64,000 nt of DNA from Marchantia polymorpha subsp. ruderalis (Eukaryota; Streptophyta; Marchantiopsida; Marchantiales; Marchantiaceae): positions 10,768,501-10,832,500 of the forward strand of contig AP031352.1 in NCBI GenBank assembly GCA_037833965.1. The letters run 5' to 3'. The translations under genes and the position numbers were made by a program. This document shows positions 1 through 13,000 of the stretch, in pieces. Each line of letters starts with the position of its first letter. The stretch's first letter is position 1. The notes below the pieces were generated by a model that saw nothing but the letters and a program-made list of their open reading frames with translations, had not been told where the DNA came from and ran no database searches.

Positions 1-1456
1 TGAATACCGTCTTATTGTCTTCCGAGCTTAGGTTTTGACCGTATTTCGACTCATGACCTCATTACATACTTAGCGCATGAGACTTGTATTATTAATAGTC
101 ATGCACCAAAGGTGAACTAGCTTTAAAACCATTTTATGGGATACAAGAGGATATTGATTTTCATCCTCATGTACCTGACAAACAACTACAGTTCGATCGT
201 ATTCATCATGACTCAAAGTGAACTACATTCTTCGAAGTCAACTAAACTGAATTGGACGATCAACAATTCCATAACTGATTTTCTAGGCAAAGTCGTACTG
301 TCATGTCTTAGAGAGAGAGAGAGAGAGAGAGTGAGAGTGTGTCTTCCACATGTCCTTCTGAAATCGATATCTCTCTCTCTCATATGGAATGAGGGACAGC
401 ATTTTGAGGCACTGTCCCTTGCACGATTCTCCAATAATCTGGGAAGCGAGGTTAATGAAAAGTAGCCGGAGGGTTGGTCCCGGTCCGCGTGCTAGGCACA
501 AGCGGCGCCTCCAGCTTTTCACTTTTTTCGTCGGTCTAATCGTCTCGCGAAAACGCAGAAAAACAGCCTCGAGAACAAATACCGTACTCGAGGGCATGCG
601 CAGACGACTCCTAGTCGGGTAAATTCCTCACTGCACCAAACTAGGGCCGCAGGGCTGCTGCTGTCGTGCTGCCAGGCAGGGGTCGGACATCGGTGGGTTT
701 GCGCCAACCACCCGTCGCCCGCAGGCATGCGCCTCTCATGAACGATTCTCGCCTCGTACAGGCCACCGTCTTCCACTGCATGGCTTATGGACTAAACCGA
801 ATCGGTGGGTGGATCCAGTGCATTCCCCTGCCGGATCGACGCATACGAATACGCATGTATTTCCAGCAGCCCATGCGCACGGCTTGCAGTAGTTCTCCAC
901 ACGTCCAGCTTTCTTTTTTCCAGCTTATTTTATGAGACCAGTGAATCTGCTCCCCTTCCCTGCTCACCCGAAAGTCAACTCGCTTTTGTATTCCGAAGAT
1001 GATGATCGAAGCAGGTCGTCGAGCTAGTGATCTATTTCCTTCTGGGAAGACAAAATGTTTCATAATCGAAAAGTTATGCGAATGGCATCAGGGCTCAGAA
1101 CCTAATAACCTTAGACTCAGAATTTTGAAAGGCCCAGCTTCACACCTTTGGATGCCACTCCAAAGGCATATGGGTACGCTGTTACCCTGTTCTCAAGGGA
1201 GAAAGAACATTGCCATGGAGGAGAGAGGAAACAATTGCAATAATGTTTTTAGTGTATTTCAGGACAGTAGGCTTAGGGGCTGCATTTATCGAGAGAATAA
1301 GACTTTGTGGATATGGAAGTTTGGATCAGGTGTTTGTCAATTGCGAGGGGACGTGTTTTCGGTGTGGAAATTTACTCCATGTGGTAGACTCAATAGCACA
1401 GCTTTGCGCATAAAAATTTTGTTATATATATTTGTATCTAAAAGGCCCAGGCATCA
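1..1456. other. Left edge, no recognised gene
   Basis: I see no convincing gene here. A GC-richer patch at about 480-900 carries short overlapping open frames on both strands with no family resemblance, typical of chance reading frames in GC-rich DNA. The only clear structure is a GA dinucleotide repeat at 311-331. Confidence 0.5.
311..331. repeat. (GA)n microsatellite
   Basis: This is an uninterrupted GA dinucleotide run of about 21 bases, followed by degenerate GTGAGAGTG. It has no coding meaning, and the Ser/Leu- or Arg/Glu-rich short frames that cross it are repeat artefacts. Confidence 0.9.
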
Positions 1457-1537
1457 GTTGATATGGCCGAGTTGGTCTAAGGCGCCAGATTAAGGTTCTG
1501 GTCCGAAAGGGCGTGGGTTCGAATCCCACTGTCAACA
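1457..1537 (+). tRNA. tRNA-Leu (anticodon AAG)
   Basis: This 81-nt sequence folds as a type II tRNA. The acceptor arm GTTGATA pairs with TGTCAAC with one G-T wobble, followed by discriminator A. The D-arm region TGGCCGAGTTGGTCTAAGGC carries box A. The anticodon stem CCAGA/TCTGG encloses loop TTAAGGT, which gives anticodon AAG. A variable arm comes next, then T-arm GTGGGTTCGAATCCCAC with box B GGTTCGAATCC. There is no intron. The long variable region and the AAG anticodon identify leucine. A T-run directly downstream fits Pol III termination. All stems are intact, so the gene is probably functional. Confidence 0.95.
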
Positions 1538-1543
1538 CCCTTG

Positions 1544-1551
1544 TTTTTTTT
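1544..1551 (+). terminator. RNA polymerase III terminator of tRNA-Leu
   Basis: An eight-T run starts seven bases after the tRNA discriminator base, the usual Pol III stop signal. Confidence 0.85.
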
Positions 1552-4500
1552 CCCAGAAGTCTTGAGGGAAGATCTTATTGCTCAAGACTTGGAAGGGAAC
1601 CAAAACTTGCACATATCTTTATCTGCCCGACTGGCTCCTCAAGCGGCTTCATTTACATCTCCGTTCTCACTTCAGTGTGGATAATAGGAAAGTATACTCA
1701 CCTGGTTCCCTCCTGACCACTAGAGAAGTATTCTTTCACATGAGGCGATCAACTTGGAGCAATAACACAACTCTGTGGACGTAATACGTGCATAGGGGGG
1801 TACAGATGAATTTGGAGCTAAGCGCGCAAAGTAAATACGATACGTGATATGAATATAAGTATTATATTCATAGTATATTATAAAAAATACTATATTTCAT
1901 CATATTTTATCATATATACTCAAAAATATATGCTTTGTGCATAGAGCACGGTTGAGTACTATTGATTTATCACGACCGTGTGAGTTACCAGCAAACATGC
2001 AAGGTTTCTAGCTTTCTGTCTGGCTTCACACCGACTTTTCAATATCAAACGCGCATACTCAGGGTCATTAAGTTTGGAAATTCTGGTAATCTCTCACGAT
2101 CCCTATCGGGGCTGGCCTCTGGTCTCCCGTTTCTTTTGGCTTGATGGGGTGTTCGCATGGTTTTTGTTATCCATTTGGCCCCATCACTTGGGAAGAATTA
2201 ACAGTAAATGCAGATGTAATCAGAAGTCTTCCTGTGCATGGCATGTTTCTTGTCGAGCATGACATCATACATCTCGTTCAGGCCAGGACCAGATGGGAAT
2301 GGACTGTCCACTTCGCTCTCAGCTTACTGTGAGCTCTTGGTTCGTAAGTCTTTTGAATGAACTCGTAAACTTGTACAGTGACGGCCATATTTTGACAGTA
2401 CATAATGTATTTGGAGGAATATGCAGCACATTCTGTTTTCTTTCTCTCCCTTTAATCTAATCGCCATCACAGTACACTTGTGGGACTCGATGCATCAACG
2501 ACCGAGAAGCCAGCAAATATGCCGTCTGTCATGACCCATAGCAAGCAATCAAGTAAAGAGATTTAGGTGAGTGCGCCCGTTTTGAGCCAAATATTCAGGA
2601 CGCCTTAGTTGAAAGAGGCGTGGCTAAGATATTCGCACGAATTAGGATTGACAGCACTTTTCTCCCATTCATTAAAATGGAATAAACTTCTCTCACCAAG
2701 AGCTAAACAAGGCGAAGTTACTTATTTTCCAACTCCCCCTACCTTGTGCCAAGGACGAAGGGGTTCCGCGTTAAACACTGCGTGTGCCACAAAGATCTGG
2801 GCAAAGCAATTCCGAGACTGCAGCTATGGTTCAGTTTATAGCAGCTACTTTTGAAGCCGAGATTGTTACAGCAAAGCAGATGCAAAGGCTGGACCCAAGC
2901 TGCTAATGAAATAAGCTCGGGCTGCATAGAGGCTACAGCCCACCAGCTCCGAATTTTAGATTTGTTCTGTTTCGAATTACACTGACGCTGGCCGCTGGTT
3001 AGTGGCCAGCATCCATGCTTTCTCGAACTTGACAACGTGTTCGAATTGGGTCGGGGGGAGAGAGAGAGTGTGTTCATCTCCGTCAGCTGTAGACAGGAGT
3101 TGAGAGAAGGTGAGCTTGTGGTGGACAGAGTGAAAAAAGTAGTGAAGTAAAATAAAGTAGATGCTAGAGAAAGGGAAGTTGGAATGAAAAGTAAAACTCG
3201 ACAAGGGATTTGACTTGACGATGGAATGAAGTGGGACTCCAAGCTTTTGGGAAAGCAGCACCCAATCTCTACACAGAACCGATGTACCCTCAACTTTGCA
3301 ACGGAGGCATGCTATGGCTTGGAATTCAACAAGGAACGAGTGACAAAGCATCGTAACCATGTTTTGACAAGCTGTCTGGTGCCAGTGATAATGATGAGCT
3401 CAATCTCATCGACAGTCATTCAACGTTGGGTCTCCACCCGGACTGCAGGAGATCATCTTGCAGGGCTTAATATGCTACATCTCTTGCAACCACCTTACAT
3501 ATATCGCACTATATGGAGATTGGTGATCGTTTCTGAGCTTATATTACGGAGTCATTTTCTTGCGGCAGTAATGAAGTAATAGTGGGGACATCCAGAGCTG
3601 AAAGCCTCCACCTCACAAAGAGTACAACAGACCTTATCAGAACTTTTTTGGAATGGATTTCATCCCTTTAAGCATCCGAGATTCTTTCCAAATTGGCCGC
3701 TGCTGAAATGTGCAGCAATGTTTCTATCTTGTCGTATGTCATTTTCATCTAGCGCTGTCAAAACTCCTTGCCACAGCAGCAGTCGCCTTAGGCCAATACA
3801 TTACGGTGATTGTAGCAATGTTACATTGTAGCAATTGATACATTGCCAATGTATCAAGTAAATAATCAACATTAATATAGCTCGATCCAAACTATCGGTG
3901 CTGCCAAATTATGTCGCGACAGAACATAGTCTGAGCTTCGGTGTCTGCTTACGTTTATCAAATGCTTTATTGACAAGAGAATACTCGTGGGGGCATACTA
4001 ACATATTGAAAGTCCGGAGTTTGTTGCTATCAAAGGATGTTGCATCGTGCTCTCAGCTCTTCACCTCAGGTTCCTGGCCTTGACAAGGGGATGCGACTTC
4101 TCGAAACGCATCCAAATTGCAGAATGCGACATGGCAACCGGAATCTCGTCACACCGTACAATTTGTACACAGTACAATCAGACTGTAGTCGTAAAGCCCT
4201 ACTCGTTCAAATGACAGACAAAAGACTAGTCACATCCTGAGTCATAGGCAGCAACTTGTTTGATATTACTATCGAGCTAAACGCTTGATTCTTTGATAGA
4301 TAACGATCCAAAGCAAAAGACCCAAACCCGTGCTGGGAGATTTGGCGGAAAGAGCGTTCTTGTCCCGGCACCTTCAGGAATTTCTTCACAAATATCTGGA
4401 TGAAGCAAAATCATCACAAGATCTTCATGAGGTATATAACAAACAAGAAATGGTTCACGACAAACAAAAGTCTAATGGTTCGGGCGATTGCATAATGATC

Positions 4501-7090
4501 ATATGATGTTTCCCACGAATATCTCCTGTCCTTTTCAAGTCCATAGTTTCCTCCTTTCAGCATCGCATTGCGAGTCCGAAGAGCCATGAGATCTGATCTA
4601 GAATGTCCCCCGGCCAAAAAGAGGAGATCTGTTTTATATTTAAGTAGCGAGATCATTGGAGAATCCAAGCGGCACGTGTTTGGAGCCATGATAAAACACT
4701 TGTTACCACGGAGGGAAGAAGTATAGCTGACATGATGAGAGAAACTACTCCCCAAGCATGTACAATACTGTACTGCACTCGGGAGTACAATGCGGCTCCC
4801 TCTGGCCGTGACTAAACAATTAGAAAAAACATCGCCAGGAGAATGGAAGCGGGTGGCGGGGCGAAATCTCCCACACCGTAGGGTAGGAGAGTTGCTAAAA
4901 CGCAAGAGAGAGAGAGAGAAACATGATTGGAAGTACGTGCAGGTGGCCGGTTTGCTTCATCATGAACGGTCAGCAGTTGTTGCATCATGGGCAAGGACAT
5001 GGAAACCGCAGCTCAGCAGTCCACCGGGACAGGACTTGCTGTCCAGGCAGGCACACGAACAGTAGGAGGAGGACACAGAGCGACAGAGTCTCACGAGAAG
5101 GAAGGAAGAAAGAAAGAAAGAAAGAAGGGTCGAACTCCGCTGCTGCTCTTCTCTTCTGATCTGATTTCTTTTATTTTCGTGCCTGTGGCCAGTGCCAGCG
5201 TCCGGTGGCTATGTGCTGCTGGGGCTGTACGTATCCAGGCTGTAATAACAGGGCGGTCTGCTGACATACCACCACCTCCACCTTCGTGTGTCGTGGGGAT
5301 CCGTTAAGCAGACCGGTATACATTCCTCATGCCCCCATGTCCGGCTGACCAGATTTCCACGGTTTCGTGTGACAAGGCTCCGTGTCCAGATCAGAGAGAC
5401 AAGAAACTGGAGCTGGAAATGATCCCCTACGACCGGTCCGGCGAGGGATGGCGAGGGATGGCATCATGTCTGCCCCGTTTGATACCCGAGCAGCCCTGAA
5501 TCAACGAGAAATGTCGCCCAATGGATGAGTGAAATTCCTCGGGGCTTCATTCATCATTCATTGATTTCATTGATGCAAAGCCATTCGCCATCGCTGAATC
5601 TTCGAGTGAAGCTTTTAGGGCAATGATGCGTTTTGCTTGGCTCCAGACGGGCCAGCCGTTGAGGCTCATAAACCATTATCGTTAGGACTTCGTCCCCAGC
5701 AGCGACGGCATCGCTGGGGAAGGCGATAAGGCATGCGGTGATACTACACCTTAGGAACACCGCCCGAAAGTGACTGGAGGCCATGCAATTGTGACCTCAG
5801 GACGACTGGGATTTGACCAGAGCGCCCCAACAGGACTGCTTTATTGACGAGTTTCCCAACCACGTTGCGCACATTGAACGCCTTTTGCCGCCGGTGTTCG
5901 AGCACAGGTCTCAGAATCTGTAACCCCCTGCTCTGCAGACTCGCAATTTGACCCGCCAGATAAAACCTGCGCGCTTCTTCACGAGAGGACAGACAGTCTC
6001 GCAAGAAAGCTCCCCCGGCTCATCCTCGCCAGCGTGAGGTCGTGGTTAGAGCCCAGCGAGTGCACCATGCCATTTGGCATGGTCCAAGGTCAGACTGTCA
6101 TAAAAATCCCCAGGGGCACGAAGTAATGCGCCGCGACAACTGAAAGTTACACCCGTCGAGCCCGTACACGGGAACCAACCTGAACACTAAAGGCTGCCTA
6201 GACCCGTATAGCAAACAATACAAGTATTGAAAGAATCATGGCGTATTTTTGTCTCTCTGTCTAGAACCCCCTGCTGCTGCAAGTGCGACACATATTCAAT
6301 TTGGATACGTCGTGGGTGATTATCAATCACATTTTGAAAACAAACTGAAATTTCCAAACACAATATAGATTTGCTACCGATGCTAGTTGCACAATATTTG
6401 TCCCTACTCGCGGTGTTTGCTAAAGCGCGCTCTAGCAAACATCGAATGTCAATATTGAGTGTTTGCTGCACATGATGTCATACGCTAAAAATTGTTGTAA
6501 TGAAATCTAGTTGTAGCTCAAGTATCAACTCACACTTACAACTCCATCAATGTCCGGAGTCAAGGTAGAACCTTGCTATTGTAGAAAAGCAAGTTGAAAT
6601 ATCTTATTACATGTTCTATCCAATCTATATGAGCATGCAAACTTGTCTTATGAAGATTCATAGTAGTACAAGGATGACATGAAATACAAAGAGTGAACTT
6701 AAAAATCTATTTATTTTAATAATCCATAGAGATACACTCTAACATTTGGATTCAATCAATGAACTCAACAACAGATTCATTTTGTACCAGCAAGAGTCAT
6801 AAAGTGCTATATGTGAACATAAGGAGTATGATCTCAAATACACATAATCTCAAACATACATACATTTGCAATTACACATTCACAACATAAGATAATTGTA
6901 TGAAATGCTTGACTTAATACTTCTATATGCGGTGTTTGTTGCTTGTATAATATATCTACATCTCCATGCAGAAATGGCATATAAGTATATTTTTTTGCAT
7001 CAAATCTTTTCTAAAATTTTTCCGGTCTCAACAAAAACGGTAGGGTCTGAATGCATACATACACATGAAGCAGTAATCGTATAAAGACGA
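1552..7090. other. No recognised gene; scattered microsatellites
   Basis: I see no protein family in this stretch. There is a GA run at about 4904-4919 and a GAAA/GAAG run at about 5096-5128. A short direct repeat GGCGAGGGATGGCGAGGGAT lies at about 5443-5462. A GC-rich patch at about 5600-6180 has minus-strand open frames of 76 and 86 codons that I cannot assign to any family. From about 6460 rightwards the DNA becomes strongly AT-rich. Confidence 0.4.
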
Positions 7091-7092
7091 TA

Positions 7093-7942
7093 CAGAGTTA
7101 ACCTCCCAATAGTGAGGTACATTAGTTTTAGAGTTTTACATCACTATTATGAGGTGTCACTCACACGAGGTTGGATGTATTTAGCGGATCATATAGATAC
7201 ATTATTATTGCACGTTTAGCGGATCCGCTAATTATTTAGTGGATCATTTGGCAGATATTATCATTATTGACTATTTGTCTTCGTATTCAAATATCGTATT
7301 GTCTTTAGTACTAGTAATCTCATGTCGTCAGTGTAAAGCAGAGTTATAGATTGTGGAAAGTGAGGCAGCAGAGCTGAGGTGTCCAAGATAAATCAGAGTT
7401 ATAAATGATGAAAAAGTGAGGAAACAGAGCTGAGGAAATTCTTATAGTGATTTGTGTCTTTTCTCATATGTAAAATGATTGAAAGAACAAAATGAAAATA
7501 ACATAACAAGAATAAAATGGACTGGGTTATATGGTGGAAATATGTGGACAGATAAATTTTAATAGATTGAATTTACATAAACATCATTTGCATTTTTTCC
7601 CGCATTTCTATAAAGCAAGGTGTTGGGGAGGGCACACTTGGAGACCGATCGAATGCAAGGAAAGCCTGGGGCAGCAAGAGGGAGTCAAGGCAGGTTACGC
7701 GGTACGCTTCCACGCCATGTTTGCGGCAAGTAAGAGAAGTAAAGAATCAAATTCAAAATATTTTTTGAAAATTAACGTTGGTTTGTCACTATTAGATAGT
7801 ATCATGTCAGTATTGTCAATAGTGACATTATCGCTCTTATTGGATAAATTTACAATTTAAAACATAATGTTTTTTCTATTCTTTGTCACTATTAGGAGTA
7901 TGTCACTAATAAGAGTTGACACTATTTGGAAGTTTAACTATG
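7093..7942. mobile_element. Non-autonomous pogo/mariner-like DNA element
   Basis: The left end reads CAGAGTTAACCTCCCAATAGTG. The right end, read inward on the other strand, is CATAGTTAAACTTCCAAATAGTG, so the termini form imperfect inverted repeats of about 23 bp. Both ends abut a TA dinucleotide (7091-7092 and 7943-7944), the target duplication of the Tc1/mariner/pogo superfamily. The ends resemble the CAGTxAAACCTC-type termini of plant pogo-like elements. The TCACTATTA motif recurs near both ends. The 850-bp interior has no recognisable transposase. A 109-codon frame at 7531-7860 crosses a GC-richer core at about 7610-7730 but matches no family I know. It is likely a MITE-class derivative. 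Confidence 0.6.
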
Positions 7943-7944
7943 TA

Positions 7945-10900
7945 TGTGATTTTGATTTGAGATAGAATGCATAAACAACAAGAGTCACACAATGAACGAA
8001 GTAGATATGAGATCGATGAAAGAAAACATATGTAACAACACATAAATAGCTTCAATGATGAAAATGTATTGATAATTTTACTTCACATTATTTTTTAAAA
8101 TTACTGCAACCAATATTGATTAGCATTGACTAACAATAAAAAGTAAGTTATATTTAACTGAATTTCAAATTTTACACCAACATAATTTTACAACAACACA
8201 CAAGTAACGATAATTAATGAAAAATAAGATGTTTGGAGATTTAATAAGCAATTTATGTAATATAATAAATAATCTCACTTCTAATTATTGATTTCAAAAA
8301 ATTCACAATAAATTCATGTATATTATACTCACATTGTCAAATATATGATTCAAACTTTCAAACATAATGTTCATGTAAACTTTATATTTATTCTTATAGA
8401 ATATAATCGTAATAAATCAAAAAGATTTTCAACCAATACTAATACAATAAATAGACCAACTATTAGTGAAGTTGATCTAATAAAAATATTTTTTTTAAAA
8501 ATGTATTATCAAGATCTTAATTAATTCTCAAGTAAAACAATATCTTCTTTGATTTCTTTTATTTTATTTTTAAATAAAAAACAGAAATAAATTAAAACTT
8601 TAATTGAAAAAAAATTTAGCAATCACAAGACAAAATTTTGCAGTTAAATTTTTCTAATTGTGGGAATATTATTTGAAATTACTGCAACTTGAAATTTTAA
8701 AAAAAATTAACAAACAATGATATTCTAAGATCGATGTACAATAAAAACATTATGCAAATATTCCATAAATATACGGTGTTCAAACATATGAAAGTCAAAA
8801 TCTGAAAACTTTTTATTTTTTAAATTATCAAAAAAGTATAGAAATCTATATATCTTCATGTTCAAAAAAATCTTATTATTAGTATATACAAACAACCAAA
8901 ATATCAGGATTTTTAAAAAAATTCTTGTTAATGTTTATTTCATCAAGATAAAATATATATATATATATATAATTCAAATTAATCATAAAATTTAAAATTT
9001 AAATTAATAAATTAAATTATTTTTCAAAATGATATCATGTAAAAATACATTTTTTATACTTATTGTCATTTTAAAATCATAAACATATCTATGATTGTTA
9101 TTTTTAATTTTTAAATACACTAAAAATAAAATAAAATTTTGTACCGAATGATTTTTTGATTGAAGATAAAACTAAACTAAATACGAAATAAATAATACAA
9201 TAAAAAACTGAATGAAAAATCTGATTGGATTCAAACCATCATTTTCTGAAGTTTTTGATCATCAACTTTGTAAAAACAAAATTCGATCTATTAGGTATCT
9301 TTGTAAGCAAGTAATCCCATATAAAATATATTAAATTTTGATGATTTAAAATATTGATTGACTCCCAGGTATTATTCTTATCTAATGCAGCTATTTTTGC
9401 ATTTTTTCTATCTAGTTTAACTTTTTAAAACTTTTATCAAATCATCATCAAGTGATATTATGTTCTATTTTAAAGTCAAGCATAACATAAATATTTCTTG
9501 GTTTAATCATATCAGTTACTTTGCGAAAAAAATTGTATATCACAATAAAAAATTCATTATTTTTCAAATTGATGATTTTGCTTCATGTTACATCTCTACA
9601 TTTTTCAAAATTTTTCAACATCCTCAAACTCAATTTAAAATTATGATCTCAACCTTAAGAAAGTATCTTTTCTTTGATAACAATTTTTGTGTTTCATTAT
9701 TTATACTGACAGAATTAATCTCAGTTTTAATAGTATGCAAATAATATTTTTATAGATTTACAGATTGTATCTGGGGATTTGTATGAGTTGTTTACAAGTT
9801 TACGAGTTTTAACTTTTATTTCTTTGCTTGACGTTCTAAAGTTACCTAACATTCATCTCAAATAGCCATCAACTTACATAATATCACAAGTAATGTTTCA
9901 TATTACTTTGAAATTAAAACAACACATTCTTGAAGATAAGATCAGGATTATATGATCTGTTTTGTAATAAGAATATTTGTATTATAATTAGAGAATTAAA
10001 AAATTTCACAATTTTTTAATTTTAAAGATGTCATCATATAAAAAATTAAATAAGAACCAAAGAGAACATAAAAATCAATTGCAGTGTTGAACATTTTCAC
10101 CAAAATGTGATAAATTTTATGAGCTCAACTCATGCTCCAAGAGCGTTCGATTGAGTTCTTAAAAAAAAGTCTATATATATAAGCAAGCTATTCAATCTTA
10201 AGAACGACATATGTCATATTTATGAACCAACATTATCTAATTGCAAAGTTCTGAATGTCTAATCATTATGTGGACTTAACTCATACTTCTTATTTCTTGA
10301 AAGTGATAAAAATCTGATACAACTGATGTAGGATTTGAATGTATAAAAAAATATTATTTATTATTGATGAAAATATGACTTGAAAAAAAAATTCAACTGA
10401 TGGGAGAAAATAAAGTGCTATCTCATAAATCACTATGTATAAATTTGAAAATTTATTTGAAACCAAGATCTGAAATATCAAAATCAATTCAAGGCTGCTG
10501 TAATTTTGCATAATGGTCAAAAAAATCATTTTAAATAGATTAAATTGTAGAAATTAATTGGATAAATGCAAAGCAAATTTTTCTTTCAATTCAACTCAAT
10601 CATTAATATGATTGAGTTTTGAATATCAGAGTCATCAATCTTCTTTCTAAAGGTTTTATATAACCTTTTCACAAATAATATTGTACTCTTGTTTGAATAT
10701 CTGTCCATGTTTGACTTTAGCATGTCAGCTCGCTTAGTCATGAAGCAAAGTACAAATATTATTCATGATCATCTAATGAATATTATTTATGAATATGTTT
10801 TATTCATTATCAGTCAACTGAACAAGAATTTTCAATTCAATTGATAATTCACAATTTAAAAATTTACTCATAACTATCAAAATTGAGTAACTTGATATTC

Positions 10901-13000
10901 GATAACAAGTTTTCAAAAATATAATTTTAATTTTAATTTTTAATTAATATTAACAAAAAAATACATTTATTGAATTCATCTTTGTAATAATGAGTCGCAA
11001 AAAGCGTATTGTAGCAACATAGAACTTAGTTTTCATCAAGCAAATTCTTTTCATCTTCTTCAGTGTTATAACTACCTTGAATGTTCATGGAAATTCACTA
11101 CAAAAATGTATTATTTACTTTCAAACCTTTAGAAGTGCTAAGAAACTTGTCAAGACAATGATACTCATACATTGAGTATACTTTTTTTCAAATGAAAAAG
11201 AACGTTGTATTACATAACTCTCTTGTTTGTTACAGCTGTTTCAGTCATAATCAACTTTGCGCATGGCTAAGATTTTTTCCCCTTTTGATAACTTGTTAAA
11301 AAATATTAAAGAGATATTTGTGACAAAAGTTTATCAAGAAAATAATGGTTGGTCTCATCTACGTCATCATCAGAATTAGCTTCATAGACAATATAGACGA
11401 CTAGGCACCAGATGGTGGAAAACCTAGTTATTGAGGTATAATGTGATTCCGAATTTAGCCTCAATGTGTCAAAAATCCAAGCTGCTTCCTGAAGCTAAGG
11501 TTATCAACAAGCTCTAGTCAGCAAGGATATTTCCTTAACCGTCTCACCATTAGCTCTTCTTCAGCCAGAATGTGCTCAAAATATGCTCCTTGCCTCGCTC
11601 CAACAGAGTTCAAAGGAGTAAGCAAATAATATATATCAAGCATATTCAACGAAGGAATTAAATTATATGTCTCACTTGGCAACCAGCATTTATGCATAAA
11701 GATACAACAAGTTTCAGAAACTTACTATCTTACAGTTTTTATTATCAAAAAGTAAGTGATTCACTTGATCAAGGCTATAAACACACCGGTATCTTTATAC
11801 ATGACATCTAATGTGTCAAAGAGAGGTTACATTAGATTTCTTAGTTGAAATGACAGTACGAATGTAACTAACCTTAAGTAAACTAACAGGAGTTATAAAA
11901 AACCTGAGTTGAATATTTTTGTGAATCCAATTAGCCTGGATGGCTAAGTATAAATGCCATATATCTGAAATAAATCCAACAAGTGGATAACAAGCATCAC
12001 CAGAGAGTATGTCAATCGTCCTTTGACTCACAAGACTCACATATTATAATTCATCTACTACTGAGGAAAACACATAACCTGCTAACGCCAAAGCAATATA
12101 CTAATATTTTATGGTGTACCATGCATCTTGAGATGATTTTTTTAATTCAAATTATCCTCTAACTATAATACTGGAAATTTTCTTATCAATGCGGTGATAG
12201 TAGAAGAAAAAAATAATGTCAATTGTGAAAAGAACATACTAAAGGAATGCAGGAGCATACAGTCCTCTTTTCCTCATACTTCTGCTTCAATATCCTACAC
12301 TATTGCAATCGAGCGGAATCAACATTGTCATGTCTCCGTACAGACTACTCTTACGATGCAGTTCAATTAACTACAAAGAATCTTAACTGTTAAGTGTCAT
12401 CTTACTAATTACATTACGTATAGTAAGTACTGGACACAAAAATCACATTGACCTCGTGCCCACTTCTTCAAAAAGACCAACATGTCTGCCCTCATCATGT
12501 TTCGAAATGCGCGAGAGATATTACAATATAAATGTATACATGAATAGTTTAAAATATGATATTTTAGAATATCATAAAACTGAACTTGATTATAATCACT
12601 ATTACTATACTATAAGTATACTTGGTACAATCGTATACATCTTTGCAGCTTCTATAAATGGACATTGACCCATGAAGAGACATTGAACATGATTTACGAA
12701 GGAGAAAAGGTCTAGGTGACAATTTAGCAATATTGAACTTGGACATTTCATCATGAATCTACTCTCACATGTAAACATTATGCTTTGATATCTGACCTCA
12801 CATGTGGAAATGTGAAGTATTAAAAGCCTGAAATCTAACAAGGATCCGAACTTTTTAGGCCGATATCTATAACTTTTCAACTAGCTGGCAACATTTCCAA
12901 TCATGAAAATGGACTAATTGGAACCCATATGATAAAACCCACATGTGTGACTCCACTTACGATACTATAAATAAAAATCTAACTTATCCCAATACATTTC
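7945..13000. other. AT-rich intergenic block
   Basis: This block is very AT-rich with long A and T tracts and a (TA)n run at about 8953-8970. Open frames are short and rich in Ile, Phe, Asn and Lys, as expected by chance at this composition. I see no gene, tRNA or intact element. It is probably eroded transposon sequence. Confidence 0.5.

Noticed and set aside
999-1493. 164-codon plus-strand frame running into the tRNA gene
   Set aside because: It reads into the tRNA-Leu gene and has no recognisable domain; a chance frame.
2739-3293. 184-codon minus-strand frame
   Set aside because: Ser/Leu/Phe-rich without any recognisable motif, and crosses a GA-rich stretch. No supporting context.
4414-4905. 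163-codon minus-strand frame
   Set aside because: No family resemblance. Short similarity to the 31.2-31.5 kb region suggests shared repeat sequence, not a gene.
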